From assembly GCA_030683995.1 (NCBI GenBank), contig JAUXPH010000058.1, positions 43,632-107,631 of the forward strand: DNA of 64,000 nucleotides. The letters run 5' to 3'. The translations under genes were made by a program, and so were the position numbers. Source of the stretch: Lutibacter sp. GTDB taxonomy: Bacteria > Bacteroidota > Bacteroidia > Flavobacteriales > Flavobacteriaceae. Under the pieces are notes generated by a model. That model did no database searches and was not told the DNA's origin. It saw only the letters and a program-made list of their open reading frames with translations. This document shows positions 33,513 to 43,025 of this stretch, piece after piece (the first letter of the stretch is position 1; each line of letters starts with the position of its first letter).

Positions 33513-34460
33513 ATGTCTGATACAATTGAAAGAATAAAATGTTTGATTATTGGTTCTGGACCTGCAGGATATACCGCTGCAATTTATGCCGCAAGAGCCG
33601 ATTTAAAACCTGTGATGTATACGGGAATGCAAATGGGCGGCCAATTGACCACCACAACTGAAGTTGATAATTTTCCCGGATATCCTGAAGGAACCGACGG
33701 AACGGCGATGATGGAAGATTTAAAAAAACAAGCCGAACGTTTTGGAACTGAAGTCAGATTTGGGATGGTGACCAGCGTGGATTTCAGCAAAGAAGTTGGA
33801 GGAATTCACAAAGTTACGGTCGATGAATCCATTCAGATTGAAGCAAATACTATTATAATTTCTACAGGAGCAACCGCCAAATATTTAGGAATAGAAAGTG
33901 AGCAACGTTTAATTGGCGGAGGCGTTTCTGCTTGTGCCACTTGCGATGGTTTCTTTTATAAAGGTCAGGATGTGGTTGTTGTTGGCGCCGGTGATACCGC
34001 TGCGGAAGAAGCAACTTATTTGGCGAACCTTTGTAAAAAAGTGACTATTTTAGTGCGTAAAGATTTTATGCGTGCTTCAAAAGCTATGCAACACAGGGTT
34101 GATAAAACAGCCAATATTGAAGTAATGTACAATACCGAAATTGAAGAGGTTTTAGGTGAAAAGGTCGTTGAAGGTGTTCGTGTAGTTAACAACAAAACGA
34201 AAAAAACGGAAGTTATTAATGTCACCGGTATTTTTATTGCCATCGGTCACGTACCAAATACGAATATCTTTAAAGGTGTTTTGGATATGGATGAAACAGG
34301 TTATTTAATCACCAAAGGGAAATCGACCAAAACAAATTTACCGGGTGTTTTTGCGGCAGGTGATGTGCAAGACAAAGAATACAGACAGGCAGTTACCGCT
34401 GCCGGTACCGGCTGTATGGCAGCTTTGGATGCTGAACGTTATTTGGGGTCGCTGAATTAA
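33513..34460 (+). CDS. trxB: Thioredoxin-disulfide reductase
   Basis: Reduces thioredoxin with NADPH. 315 aa with FAD motif IIGSGPAGYTAAIYAARA, redox site SACATCDGFF (CATC), NADPH motif VVVVGAGDTAAEEATYLA, and final FAD motif GVFAAGDVQDKEYRQAVTAAGTGCMAA. Length and order are standard. A TAAATTTG promoter box lies at 33479-33486. A clear terminator follows at 34481. Confidence 0.96.
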   Translation: MSDTIERIKCLIIGSGPAGYTAAIYAARADLKPVMYTGMQMGGQLTTTTEVDNFPGYPEGTDGTAMMEDLKKQAERFGTEVRFGMVTSVDFSKEVGGIHKVTVDESIQIEANTIIISTGATAKYLGIESEQRLIGGGVSACATCDGFFYKGQDVVVVGAGDTAAEEATYLANLCKKVTILVRKDFMRASKAMQHRVDKTANIEVMYNTEIEEVLGEKVVEGVRVVNNKTKKTEVINVTGIFIAIGHVPNTNIFKGVLDMDETGYLITKGKSTKTNLPGVFAAGDVQDKEYRQAVTAAGTGCMAALDAERYLGSLN

Positions 34461-34480
34461 TATACCAAAATGATAAAGAA

Positions 34481-34512
34481 AAGCCTAAAATTATTAAATT
34501 AGGCTTTTTTTT
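34481..34512 (+). terminator. Rho-independent terminator of trxB
   Basis: AAGCCTAAaattattaaaTTAGGCTT followed by a run of T, 20 nt after the trxB stop. Confidence 0.88.
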
Positions 34513-34608
34513 AGCCATAAATTGTTGCAATCGTTTTCGTAAATAGTAGCACCAATAATAGGAGTTACACCTATTAAGTTTTTAATTTTGCCTAATAAAA
34601 TTAAGGTC

Positions 34609-36186
34609 ATGGATTTGTTTTCAAGTAGCTATTTTGTATTATTTCTGATTATATTAATCGGATTTATTATTGGTCGGATTAAAATTAAAGGAATTTCTTT
34701 GGATGTGTCTGCCGTAATTTTTGTGGCCTTGTTTTTTGGCCATTATGGTGTGGTTGTTCCCATTGATTTTCAATATATCGGTTTGGTACTTTTCATTTTC
34801 ACTATTGGAATCCAAGCTGGGCCCAGTTTTTTTGAATCGTTTAAAAGGAACGGACGCGAATTGGCTATTTTGGCAACATTGCTCATTCTTAGTGCGGGTT
34901 TACTCACTTTTTTACTGTCTTATTTTTTAGGCATCGACAAAAACCTGGCTATCGGATTGCTGAATGGCGCGTTAACCAGCACGCCCGGTTTGGCTGCAGC
35001 CATTGACATTACAGGCTCTCCTTTGGCGTCTATTGGTTATGGAATTGGTTATCCGTTTGGCGTTATTGGCGTGATCCTTTTCGTAAATTTTTTGCCACGA
35101 ATCCTTCGAATCAACATAAAAGAACAGGAAAAAACCTACACTGCTGAGATGACAGCCCAATATCCAGAAATTTTGGCCAAACATTTTGTGGTTGAAAATG
35201 AAAATGTGATAGGCAAAAGCTTGGGCGATTTAAACATTCGTTTTATGACCAAAGCGGTAATCTCCAGGATTATGCATCAAAATACCGTTATTATTCCTGA
35301 TGCTGAAATTATTTTACAAAAAGGGGATACCATTAGGGCGGTTGGCTCAAACGAAGCATTGGAAAGGGTAAAATTATTGGTGGGACCTGAAACTAAAAAA
35401 GAAATTCCGTTAGACACCAAATATGATGTTCGTTCTATTTTGGTGACCAATAAAGAAGTGGTTAAAAAAACATTGGGACAGCTTCAAATTTTAGGAAACT
35501 ATAATGCAACAATAACTCGTGTAAGGCGATCAGGAATTGATATTTCTCCAAGTCCGTCCTTAAAATTGCAGTTTGGAGACAAGTTAATTGTGATTTGCAC
35601 CAAAGAAAATATGTCGGAAGTGAGCCGTATTTTTGGTGATGACAAACTTTCAAGCACCGATTTTTTGCCCATCGCAGCTGGAATTATTCTGGGGATTTTG
35701 GTGGGAAAAATGAGTGTCAATTTTGGAGATTTTTCTTTTGGATTGGGATTAACCGGAGGTATTTTGCTTGTAGCACTTATTTTGGGCAGAACAGGTAAAA
35801 CCGGACCGATAATGTGGACCATGACCGGTGAGGCAAATCAGATTTTGAGACAGTTTGGATTGCTGTTCTTTTTGGCTGCAGTTGGCACAAGCGCAGGTTC
35901 ACATCTTGAAAGCACTTTTCAGGAATACGGCATTGAATTATTTGTTTATGGCGCAATTATTACGCTGATGCCTATGATTATTACCACAATTGCAGCCCAA
36001 TATTTCTACAAAATTAACTTGCTTGTTTTGCTTGGGACTTTAACAGGAAGTATGACAAGCACGCCAGGATTGGCTGCAACCGACACGATGGTTGATTCGG
36101 ATGCGCCAGCAATTGCTTATGCCACGGTTTATCCAATTGCCATGGTGTTATTGATTATTGTGGTGCAGATTTTGAGTTTGATTTAA
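34609..36186 (+). CDS. AspT/YidE-type transporter with two TrkA-C domains
   Basis: 525 aa from the ATG at 34609, which has AAGG 7 nt ahead; an upstream TTG is less likely. Two homologous membrane halves carry the duplication signature: LLNGALTSTPGLAAAIDITGSP near 120 and LTGSMTSTPGLAATDTMVDSDAPAIAYATVYPIAM at the end. Between them lie two RCK_C (TrkA-C) domains (about 190-350). This is the aspartate:alanine exchanger group, whose bacterial members of this type are mostly of unknown substrate. Inner-membrane, monocistronic. Confidence 0.9.
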   Translation: MDLFSSSYFVLFLIILIGFIIGRIKIKGISLDVSAVIFVALFFGHYGVVVPIDFQYIGLVLFIFTIGIQAGPSFFESFKRNGRELAILATLLILSAGLLTFLLSYFLGIDKNLAIGLLNGALTSTPGLAAAIDITGSPLASIGYGIGYPFGVIGVILFVNFLPRILRINIKEQEKTYTAEMTAQYPEILAKHFVVENENVIGKSLGDLNIRFMTKAVISRIMHQNTVIIPDAEIILQKGDTIRAVGSNEALERVKLLVGPETKKEIPLDTKYDVRSILVTNKEVVKKTLGQLQILGNYNATITRVRRSGIDISPSPSLKLQFGDKLIVICTKENMSEVSRIFGDDKLSSTDFLPIAAGIILGILVGKMSVNFGDFSFGLGLTGGILLVALILGRTGKTGPIMWTMTGEANQILRQFGLLFFLAAVGTSAGSHLESTFQEYGIELFVYGAIITLMPMIITTIAAQYFYKINLLVLLGTLTGSMTSTPGLAATDTMVDSDAPAIAYATVYPIAMVLLIIVVQILSLI

Positions 36187-36204
36187 AGAAAAATTTAGAC
36201 CGAT

Positions 36205-36220
36205 CCCGATAGCAATCGGG
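36205..36220. repeat. Short palindrome CCCGATAGCAATCGGG
   Basis: A 16-nt near-perfect palindrome just after the transporter gene. A perfect version (CCCGATAGCTATCGGG) lies at 61213-61228. Common in flavobacterial intergenic DNA, possibly a weak terminator. Confidence 0.7.
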
Positions 36221-36300
36221 ACAGAAGGCGGAAGTTAAAAGTCTAAAGTTGAAATCTGAAAAATCGTAAATCAAAAATCTTAAATTGTAAATCATATACT

Positions 36301-36396
36301 GCGTTAGGGATTGAAGGGGAAAACCTTTTTAACGGTTTTTCACCGATAAAAAGTTTGGAACGGAAAGCCCGACCCGCCAGTTGGCGGGGAACGCCC
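36301..36396. repeat. Dispersed ~95-nt repeat (gcgttaggg family), copy 2
   Basis: gcgttagggattgaagggg ... accgataaaaagtttggaacggaaagcccgacc, then the palindrome cccgccagttggcggg. Same arrangement as at 11621-11714 (inverse), 47241-47328 (inverse) and 62714-62810. Confidence 0.78.
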
Positions 36397-36422
36397 AAAA
36401 TATTATTTTTACTTTTGCTAAA

Positions 36423-37253
36423 TTATTGTCTTTTAAAAAGTCCGGCCTTGTCAAAAAATTCGATAAGCGTGATTTTAGGATTCGAATACAAATAAACTTC
36501 CCCTGAATTTTTTATCGATAAATCTATCGTGTCAGTGGCATTTACGTTGGCGCTGGAATTGTTTGAAGTCTTTACCTTGGCGGTTGCGGCTTTAAAATCT
36601 TTTCCTTTAAAAGCGCTGTTGTGCAAAGTTTCCAGATCGAAGCTGGCAGTGTTTCCGCTTAAATTAACGGTAGCCTTGTCCAAAGTGTGAATAATCATAT
36701 TTTTGGTGTCGATAATTCCCTTTAAATTGCTGTATTCTTCAGCAACAATTAAAGCGTCATCACATAAAATTTCCACATCCAAATTACTTGATTTTTTGGC
36801 GTTTATTTGAACAATTTTAGAGCTCAGTTTTAATTTGAAATCCGAATCGTCAAAGGCATTTATGGTTAACGCATCTATTCTCAGGGAATTGTTCGATTTT
36901 ACGCTGGCTTTGTTATAGGCATAAATTTCGGTGATGTCTTTATTTACCTTAACGTGAACGGTTAATTCCTTTGCACGCACTATTTTTGCGCTTGTTTTTA
37001 TAATAAGTGCCCCATTGTTAATTTCTGTAGTTATGGCATATATCACATTTGAATCAGCTTCGACAGTTACGGATTGTTCATCACTATAAACCAATAAAAC
37101 AGTCACATCATCTATCACTTCAATCTTGGTAAATGCGGAAAGATTTCGATTTTCAGTGGTAACATCTTTGTTTCCTATTAATTTTTCCTGTGCATTTATT
37201 GCAGAGATAATAAGCAAAAATGGAATTAGAATTTGTGTTTTAACTGTTTTCAT
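36423..37253 (-). CDS. Exported DUF2807 (GIN-domain) protein
   Basis: Start set at 37253 (MKTVKTQILIPFLLIISAINAQ, signal peptide); 13 upstream codons are not signal-like. The 260-aa mature part is a right-handed beta helix-like DUF2807 domain (NLSAFTKIEVIDDVTVLLVYSDEQSVTVEADSNVI, LTVHVKVNKDITEIYAYNKASVKSNN). Such proteins are secreted or lipid-anchored with unknown function. Transcribed away from trp, with a large shared palindrome in between; a TATTTTTG box on its strand lies in that palindrome. Confidence 0.88.
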   Translation of the reverse strand: MKTVKTQILIPFLLIISAINAQEKLIGNKDVTTENRNLSAFTKIEVIDDVTVLLVYSDEQSVTVEADSNVIYAITTEINNGALIIKTSAKIVRAKELTVHVKVNKDITEIYAYNKASVKSNNSLRIDALTINAFDDSDFKLKLSSKIVQINAKKSSNLDVEILCDDALIVAEEYSNLKGIIDTKNMIIHTLDKATVNLSGNTASFDLETLHNSAFKGKDFKAATAKVKTSNNSSANVNATDTIDLSIKNSGEVYLYSNPKITLIEFFDKAGLFKRQ

Positions 37254-37270
37254 TGAAAGGTTTTCAACAA

Positions 37271-37309
37271 AAATACGCAAAATAAATGTCACATTTAATT
37301 TGCGTATTT
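37271..37309. promoter_or_regulatory. 39-nt palindrome between trp and the DUF2807 gene
   Basis: AAATACGCAAAATAAATGT, centre C, then ACATTTAATTTGCGTATTT: two 19-nt arms with one mismatch. It overlaps the -33 box of the trp promoter and the -7 box (TATTTTTG) of the divergent gene, so a protein bound here could affect both. Confidence 0.65.
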
Positions 37310-37329
37310 AAAAATCTATGCTAAATTTG
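37299..37329 (+). promoter_or_regulatory. trp operon promoter
   Basis: TTTG at 37299-37302, 19 nt, TAAATTTG at 37322-37329, an excellent match to the Bacteroidota housekeeping promoter. The leader peptide ATG follows after 7 nt, so the leader mRNA is almost leaderless. Confidence 0.85.
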
Positions 37330-37336
37330 CCAAATA

Positions 37337-37390
37337 ATGAACCTAAAAAATACAAATACTAATTGGTGGTGGAACTCTCTTAATTTATAA
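37337..37390 (+). CDS. trpL: trp operon leader peptide
   Basis: A 17-codon ORF, MNLKNTNTNWWWNSLNL, with three Trp codons in a row at positions 10-12, followed after 39 nt by a terminator hairpin and then trpE. This is the classical arrangement for attenuation: ribosomes that stall at the UGG codons when charged tRNA-Trp is scarce would favour the antiterminator. The element has been described in outline for other Bacteroidota by comparative analysis; this instance is read directly from the sequence. Confidence 0.9.
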   Translation: MNLKNTNTNWWWNSLNL

Positions 37391-37429
37391 GCGAGCCAGA
37401 ACTGCTATATTTCTATTTAAAATATATAC

Positions 37430-37465
37430 AAAAGGACTTATCTCGCGGTAAGTCCTTTTTTCTTT
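37430..37465 (+). terminator. trp attenuator
   Basis: AAAAGGACTTA-TCTCGCGG-TAAGTCCTTTT, 11-bp stem, followed by more T. The loop base run CTCGC is complementary to GCGAG at 37391-37395, directly after the leader stop, which offers a competing antiterminator pairing. Confidence 0.9.
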
Positions 37466-37483
37466 GAACAAAATAACGATGCG

Positions 37484-38875
37484 ATGAAACAAAAAAAATT
37501 TAAAACCATCTCGAAAACGCAATTGGCCGATACCATTACCCCAGTTGGAATGTATTCGAAAATTAGGGACAAATATGCCAACAGTTTGCTGTTGGAAAGC
37601 TCCGATTACCATAGCAAAGAGGAAAGTTTTACCTTTATTTGCGCAGAACCTATTGTAACGCTGAAGGCTGATAACAATCTATTTACCTACCATTATAAAA
37701 ACAAGGAACTTGACCGGAAGGAAATAAATCGCGATTTTTATCCGATTTTCGAAAGCTATACCGATACGGTAAAAGCGGATTGTGATGCTACTATCAAAGG
37801 TTTCAACGGATTTTATGGCTATATTTCTTACAACACCATCCAATATTTTGAAACCATTAAATTAAAAGCAAAAAAAGCAGCGTCTGAAATTCCCGATTTT
37901 CAGTTTAGTTTTTTCAAATTTATCATTGCCATCAACCATTTTAACAACGAGCTTATTTTGATTGAAAATATGGAAGAAGGCGAGGAATCGAGAATCAACG
38001 AAATTGAAACCTTGATCAACGCACGCACTTACGGATTGTATCATTTTGAGACCGCCGGCGAAGAATCTTCGAATTGTACGGATGATGATTTTAAAAATTA
38101 CGTGGTAAAAGCAAAAGAACATTGCAAACGCGGCGATGTTTTTCAATTGGTGTTGTCGCGCCAGTTTCAGCAATCTTTTACGGGCGATGAATTTAATGTT
38201 TACCGTGCTTTGCGCTCTATAAATCCGTCGCCGTATTTGTTTTATTTCGATTATGGCAGCTTTAAATTGATGGGATCTTCACCAGAAGCACAAATTAAAG
38301 TTGATGAAGAAAAAGCCATCATCAACCCGATTGCAGGAACTTTTAAACGCACCGGAATTATGGCGCAGGATATTTTACTGGGCGAAAAATTATCAAAAGA
38401 TAAAAAGGAAAATGCCGAACACGTGATGTTGGTGGATTTGGCGCGAAACGATTTAAGCAAACACGCAAGCAACGTAAAAGTAGAAGTTTTTAAAGAAGTG
38501 CAATATTTTAGCCACGTCATTCATTTGGTTTCAACAGTGCAAGGAAAACCCATTGGCAAAGCCATTGAAATTGTGGGCGACACGTTTCCTGCAGGAACGT
38601 TAAGCGGCGCGCCAAAGTTTAAGGCGATGGAATTAATCGACAAATATGAAAATCAGACCCGCGGATTTTACGGCGGCGCGGTCGGATTTATTGGTTTAAA
38701 CAATACGGTGAATTTGGCCATTGCCATTCGTTCTTTTGTGAGTAAAAACAACACCTTGTTTTATCAGGCAGGCGCGGGAATCGTCATCAATTCAACCGAA
38801 GAAGGAGAATTACAGGAAGTAAACAACAAATTGGCGGCCTTAAAAAAGGCGGTTATTTTGGCAGAAAAAATATAA
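37484..38875 (+). CDS. trpE: Anthranilate synthase component I
   Basis: Makes anthranilate from chorismate with ammonia supplied by TrpG. 463 aa. Trp feedback site LLLESSDYHSKEES (LLES) near residue 30. Chorismate-binding core includes RGDVFQLVLSRQF, GSSPEAQIKV, PIAGTFKRTG, ENAEHVMLVDLARNDL, VSTVQGKP, FPAGTLSGAPKFKAMELID and FYGGAVGF. Complete. First structural gene after the attenuator; 3 nt to trpG. Confidence 0.97.
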   Translation: MKQKKFKTISKTQLADTITPVGMYSKIRDKYANSLLLESSDYHSKEESFTFICAEPIVTLKADNNLFTYHYKNKELDRKEINRDFYPIFESYTDTVKADCDATIKGFNGFYGYISYNTIQYFETIKLKAKKAASEIPDFQFSFFKFIIAINHFNNELILIENMEEGEESRINEIETLINARTYGLYHFETAGEESSNCTDDDFKNYVVKAKEHCKRGDVFQLVLSRQFQQSFTGDEFNVYRALRSINPSPYLFYFDYGSFKLMGSSPEAQIKVDEEKAIINPIAGTFKRTGIMAQDILLGEKLSKDKKENAEHVMLVDLARNDLSKHASNVKVEVFKEVQYFSHVIHLVSTVQGKPIGKAIEIVGDTFPAGTLSGAPKFKAMELIDKYENQTRGFYGGAVGFIGLNNTVNLAIAIRSFVSKNNTLFYQAGAGIVINSTEEGELQEVNNKLAALKKAVILAEKI

Positions 38876-38878
38876 CAG

Positions 38879-39454
38879 ATGAAAATAATAATCATAGACA
38901 ATTACGATTCATTTACCTACAATTTGGTGCATTTGGTGGAAAGCATTACGGGCGAATATCCTGCAGTTTTCAGAAATGAAGAAATTACGGTTGAAGCAGT
39001 TGGCGCTTACGATATCATTATGCTTTCTCCAGGTCCGGGAATTCCGGATGAAGCGGGCATTTTAAAGGAAGTGATTAAAACCTACGCCGCAACAAAACCC
39101 ATTTTTGGGGTTTGTTTGGGTTTGCAGGCCATCACCGAAGTTTTTGGAGGTTCGCTGGAGAATTTGGAAAATGTTTTTCACGGCGTTGCAACCACGATGA
39201 AAGTTATAAGTCCAAATGCAATAATTTATAAAAATATCCCAACGGAATTTGAAGCGGCACGTTATCATTCCTGGATCGCTTCCTTAAAAGATTTTCCCGA
39301 AGAATTGGAAATAACGGCCGTTGATGAATTTGGATCTGTGATGTCTTTGCAGCATAAAAAACACAATATTACCGCTGTTCAATACCATCCTGAATCTATT
39401 TTAACGCCCATTGGAGAACAAATTGTAAGAAACTTTATAGAAGCAAATTCATAA
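38879..39454 (+). CDS. trpG: Anthranilate synthase component II (glutamine amidotransferase)
   Basis: 191 aa class I amidotransferase: IIDNYDSFTYNLVH, LSPGPGIPDEAG, nucleophile Cys in PIFGVCLGLQAI, and the His/Glu pair in AVQYHPESILTP. Supplies ammonia to TrpE. Situated 3 nt after trpE and 2 nt before trpD. Confidence 0.97.
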   Translation: MKIIIIDNYDSFTYNLVHLVESITGEYPAVFRNEEITVEAVGAYDIIMLSPGPGIPDEAGILKEVIKTYAATKPIFGVCLGLQAITEVFGGSLENLENVFHGVATTMKVISPNAIIYKNIPTEFEAARYHSWIASLKDFPEELEITAVDEFGSVMSLQHKKHNITAVQYHPESILTPIGEQIVRNFIEANS

Positions 39455-39456
39455 AA

Positions 39457-40446
39457 ATGAAGACGATATTAAGCAAATTAATTGAACAGCAATATTTAAC
39501 AAAAGCAGAAGCCAGTGAAGTGCTTGTGCAAATAGCGAACAACAGCTACAACGCTTCTCAAATGGCATCTTTTTTAACCGTTTTTATGATGCGGCCGATT
39601 TCAGTGGAAGAACTTTCCGGATTTCAGGAAGCATTGCTGGATTTGGCGGTGAAAGTCGATTTGTCGGACTATAACACCATCGATTTATGCGGAACCGGCG
39701 GCGATGGAAAAAACACGTTCAACATTTCAACATTGACCTCATTTATTGTTGCAGGAACGGGAAATAAAGTGGCCAAGCACGGAAATTACGGAGTTTCTTC
39801 CGTAAGCGGTTCTTCAAATATGCTGGAATTTTTAGGCTATAAATTCACCAACGACGAAGCTGTTTTAAAACGCCAGATCGAAAGCGCGAATATTTGTTTT
39901 TTGCACGCGCCTTTGTTTCATCCGGCGATGAAAGCGGTTGGGCCAGTAAGAAAAGAATTGGGCGTAAAAACATTTTTCAATATGTTGGGACCTTTGGTAA
40001 ATCCGAGTCGGCCACAAAATCAGATGGTGGGTGTTTTTAACCTGGAAGTGGCTAGAATTTACAATTATTTATTGCAGAAAACTGCCACAAATTATGGCAT
40101 CGTTTACAGTTTGGACGGTTATGACGAAATTGCTTTGACCAGCGGATTCAAATTGTTCACCAAAGAAAATGAACAATTGATAACACCCGAAGAATTGGGA
40201 TTGAAGAGGTTAAACCAGTCGGATATTTTCGGAGGAAATACGGTGAAAGAAGCCGCAGAAATTTTCAGTTCCATTTTAAATGGCGATGGAACCGATGCCC
40301 AAAACAATGCGGTTTTGGCAAATGCCGCTTTCGCCTTAAAAATAATAGACAACAACAAATCGTTTGAAACCGCTTTTGATGAAGTCAAAGATTCCCTGTT
40401 CGGATTAAAGGCAAAAGAAAGTTTGCGAAAATTGGTAAATCAATAA
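39457..40446 (+). CDS. trpD: Anthranilate phosphoribosyltransferase
   Basis: Joins PRPP to anthranilate. 329 aa with DLCGTGGDGKNTFNIST (PRPP loop), KHGNYGVSSVSGSSNMLE, FLHAPLFHPAMKAVGPVRKELGVKTFFNMLGPLVNP and YDEIALTSG. All key blocks intact. Confidence 0.97.
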   Translation: MKTILSKLIEQQYLTKAEASEVLVQIANNSYNASQMASFLTVFMMRPISVEELSGFQEALLDLAVKVDLSDYNTIDLCGTGGDGKNTFNISTLTSFIVAGTGNKVAKHGNYGVSSVSGSSNMLEFLGYKFTNDEAVLKRQIESANICFLHAPLFHPAMKAVGPVRKELGVKTFFNMLGPLVNPSRPQNQMVGVFNLEVARIYNYLLQKTATNYGIVYSLDGYDEIALTSGFKLFTKENEQLITPEELGLKRLNQSDIFGGNTVKEAAEIFSSILNGDGTDAQNNAVLANAAFALKIIDNNKSFETAFDEVKDSLFGLKAKESLRKLVNQ

Positions 40447-40450
40447 TATT

Positions 40451-41236
40451 ATGAACATTTTAGAGAAAATAATAGCCCATAAAAAGCTGGAAGTCGCCAA
40501 GTTAATGCGAGAAGTTTCTTTGGAAAAATTGGTGAAAAGTCCGAATTTTAACCGCACGCCAATTTCTTTGAAAAACGCGTTGACTTCTTTAAATTCAACC
40601 GGAATTATTGCCGAGTTCAAAAGAAAATCGCCATCAAAAGGAATTATCAACGATAAAGTTTCCATTGGTGAAGTGACGCAAGGTTATTTGGATGCCAATG
40701 TTGCCGCACAATCCATTTTAACCGAAATGGAATTTTTCGGCGGAAGCATTGTCGATTTAATTCAGGCACGTGCCGTAAATGAAACCATTCCAATTTTAAG
40801 AAAGGATTTTATTGTGGACGGATTTCAAATTGTGGAGGCAAAAGCGATTGGCGCAGATGCCATTTTGCTGATTGCGGCCTGTTTGACCAAAGAAGAATTG
40901 AAAAATTACGGCAAGTTGGCCGAAGATTTGGGGATGGAAGTATTGTACGAAGTTCATAATCAGGAAGAATTGGATAAAATTGAGCTGAACCATAAAATCA
41001 TTGGCATTAACAACCGGAATCTTAAAACTTTTGAAGTCGATTTAGAGCATTCTATTGCATTGATAAAAAACATTCCGGATAATTGTATCAAAGTTTCGGA
41101 AAGCGGCATCTGCGATCCAAGAATCATTACCGGACTTAAAGAATACGGATTTCAAGGGTTTTTAATTGGCGAAACATTTATGAAAACGGAGAATCCTGGT
41201 TTGGCTTGTCTGGAATTTATTTCTCAAATCAGATAA
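40451..41236 (+). CDS. trpC: Indole-3-glycerol-phosphate synthase
   Basis: 261-aa TIM barrel. IIAEFKRKSPSKGII (catalytic Lys), SILTEMEFFGGS, ILRKDFIVDGFQI, DAILLIAACL, EVHNQEELDKI, IGINNRNLKTFEVDL, SESGI, GFLIGETFMK. The family usually has LTD/LTEEKFF; here LTEMEFFGG. Separate from TrpF, as expected in Bacteroidota. Confidence 0.97.
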   Translation: MNILEKIIAHKKLEVAKLMREVSLEKLVKSPNFNRTPISLKNALTSLNSTGIIAEFKRKSPSKGIINDKVSIGEVTQGYLDANVAAQSILTEMEFFGGSIVDLIQARAVNETIPILRKDFIVDGFQIVEAKAIGADAILLIAACLTKEELKNYGKLAEDLGMEVLYEVHNQEELDKIELNHKIIGINNRNLKTFEVDLEHSIALIKNIPDNCIKVSESGICDPRIITGLKEYGFQGFLIGETFMKTENPGLACLEFISQIR

Positions 41237-41238
41237 TT

Positions 41239-41847
41239 ATGCAGATCAAAGTTTGCGGTATGCGGGACAAAGAAAATATTTCAGGCTTATTGGCTTTGAA
41301 ACCGGATTATATCGGATTTATATTTTACGATAAATCGAAACGCTTTGTTGCCGATTTTCCCCAAATTGGAATTCCTTCAACCATCAAAAAAGTGGGCGTT
41401 TTTGTGAATGAAACAATCGATGAGATTATTGAAATTGTTAAAAAATATAAATTGGATTTTGTGCAATTGCACGGTGATGAAACACCTGATTATTGCGAAA
41501 AGTTGGCTTTGCAAAACATAAAAATCATCAAAGCTTTTTCAGTTGATGGAAACTTTGATTTTTCAGCCATAAAACCTTTTGAAAAACACGTTGCTCTTTT
41601 TTTATTCGACACAAAAGGAAAAAATTATGGAGGAAACGGGATCAAATTCAATTGGGATTTGCTTCAAAATTATAAAGGAAAAACACCTTTTTTATTGAGT
41701 GGCGGCATCACTAAAAATGATTCGGATGAAATTAAGAAAATGAAACATCCCGCGTTTTTGGGAATCGACATCAACAGCGGTTTTGAAATAGAACCGGGAT
41801 TGAAAAACATCAGAGAAATTAAAGAATTTAAAAACAGACTATTATGA
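41239..41847 (+). CDS. trpF: Phosphoribosylanthranilate isomerase
   Basis: Start set at 41239 ([14 protein letters not shown], catalytic Cys in KVCGM), 2 nt after trpC; the frame is open upstream but overlaps trpC. About 202 aa. Further motifs: [52 protein letters not shown] and [16 protein letters not shown]. Overlaps trpB by 4 nt (ATGA), giving translational coupling. Confidence 0.96.
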   Translation: MQIKVCGMRDKENISGLLALKPDYIGFIFYDKSKRFVADFPQIGIPSTIKKVGVFVNETIDEIIEIVKKYKLDFVQLHGDETPDYCEKLALQNIKIIKAFSVDGNFDFSAIKPFEKHVALFLFDTKGKNYGGNGIKFNWDLLQNYKGKTPFLLSGGITKNDSDEIKKMKHPAFLGIDINSGFEIEPGLKNIREIKEFKNRLL

Positions 41848-43025
41848 GTTATTTTGTGGATAAGAAAGGTTATTACGGGGAATTTGGCGGGGCTTTTATC
41901 CCGGAAATGCTGTATCCGAATGTGAAAGAATTGGAAGATAATTATTTGAAAATAATGCACGAATCTTCTTTCCAAAAAGAATTTCAGGAACTGTTGAAAG
42001 AATATGTCGGTCGTCCAACGCCGCTTTATTTCGCAAAACGATTGTCGGAGAAGTATCAAACAAAAATTTATTTAAAGCGCGAAGATTTGTGCCATACCGG
42101 CGCACATAAAATAAACAACACCATCGGACAAATATTGGTGGCGAAAAAGCTGGGCAAAACCCGGGTAATTGCCGAAACAGGCGCAGGGCAACACGGCGTT
42201 GCAACTGCCACAGTTTGTGCGTTAATGGGCATTGAATGTGTGGTTTATATGGGCGAAATTGACATTGCGCGGCAGGCGCCAAATGTGGCACGGATGAAAA
42301 TGTTGGGTGCCAAAGTTGTGCCGGCTTTGTCGGGCAGCAGAACGCTAAAAGATGCCACAAATGAAGCAATTCGCGATTGGATCAACAATCCGGTAAACAC
42401 GCATTACATTATTGGTTCGGTAGTTGGGCCGCATCCGTATCCCGATATGGTTGCGCGTTTTCAATCGGTGATTTCAGAAGAAATTAAAAAACAATTGTTG
42501 GAAAAAGAACAAACCGAAAATCCGGATTATGTGATTGCCTGTGTGGGCGGAGGAAGCAATGCCGCAGGCGCTTTTTATCATTATTTGGATGAAGAAAAGG
42601 TACATTTAATCGCCGTTGAAGCTGCCGGTTTGGGCATTCATTCCGGTGAAAGTGCCGCAACCAGCATTTTGGGAAAAGAAGGCGTGATTCACGGAAGCAA
42701 AACGTTGTTGATGCAAAGTGAGGACGGACAAATAACCGAGCCTTATTCTATTTCCGCTGGATTGGATTATCCGGGAATCGGACCTTTGCATGCGCATTTG
42801 TACAGATCCAAACGCGCGGAATTTATCTCGATTACCGATGACGAAGCGATGAAAGCCGGATTGGAATTGTGCGAATTGGAAGGCATTATTCCGGCCATAG
42901 AAAGTGCGCACGCATTGGCGGTTTTTAACATGAAAAAGTTTGAGGAAAGCGATGTGGTGGTATTGAATTTATCGGGAAGAGGCGATAAGGATTTGGACAC
43001 GTATGTTAAATATTTTAAGTTGTAA
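41844..43025 (+). CDS. trpB: Tryptophan synthase beta chain
   Basis: 393 aa PLP enzyme joining indole and serine. [15 protein letters not shown] start, [15 protein letters not shown] Lys in [36 protein letters not shown] phosphate loop ([13 protein letters not shown]), and [10 protein letters not shown] at the end. The typical long trpB1 type that works with TrpA. Confidence 0.97.
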   Translation: MSYFVDKKGYYGEFGGAFIPEMLYPNVKELEDNYLKIMHESSFQKEFQELLKEYVGRPTPLYFAKRLSEKYQTKIYLKREDLCHTGAHKINNTIGQILVAKKLGKTRVIAETGAGQHGVATATVCALMGIECVVYMGEIDIARQAPNVARMKMLGAKVVPALSGSRTLKDATNEAIRDWINNPVNTHYIIGSVVGPHPYPDMVARFQSVISEEIKKQLLEKEQTENPDYVIACVGGGSNAAGAFYHYLDEEKVHLIAVEAAGLGIHSGESAATSILGKEGVIHGSKTLLMQSEDGQITEPYSISAGLDYPGIGPLHAHLYRSKRAEFISITDDEAMKAGLELCELEGIIPAIESAHALAVFNMKKFEESDVVVLNLSGRGDKDLDTYVKYFKL

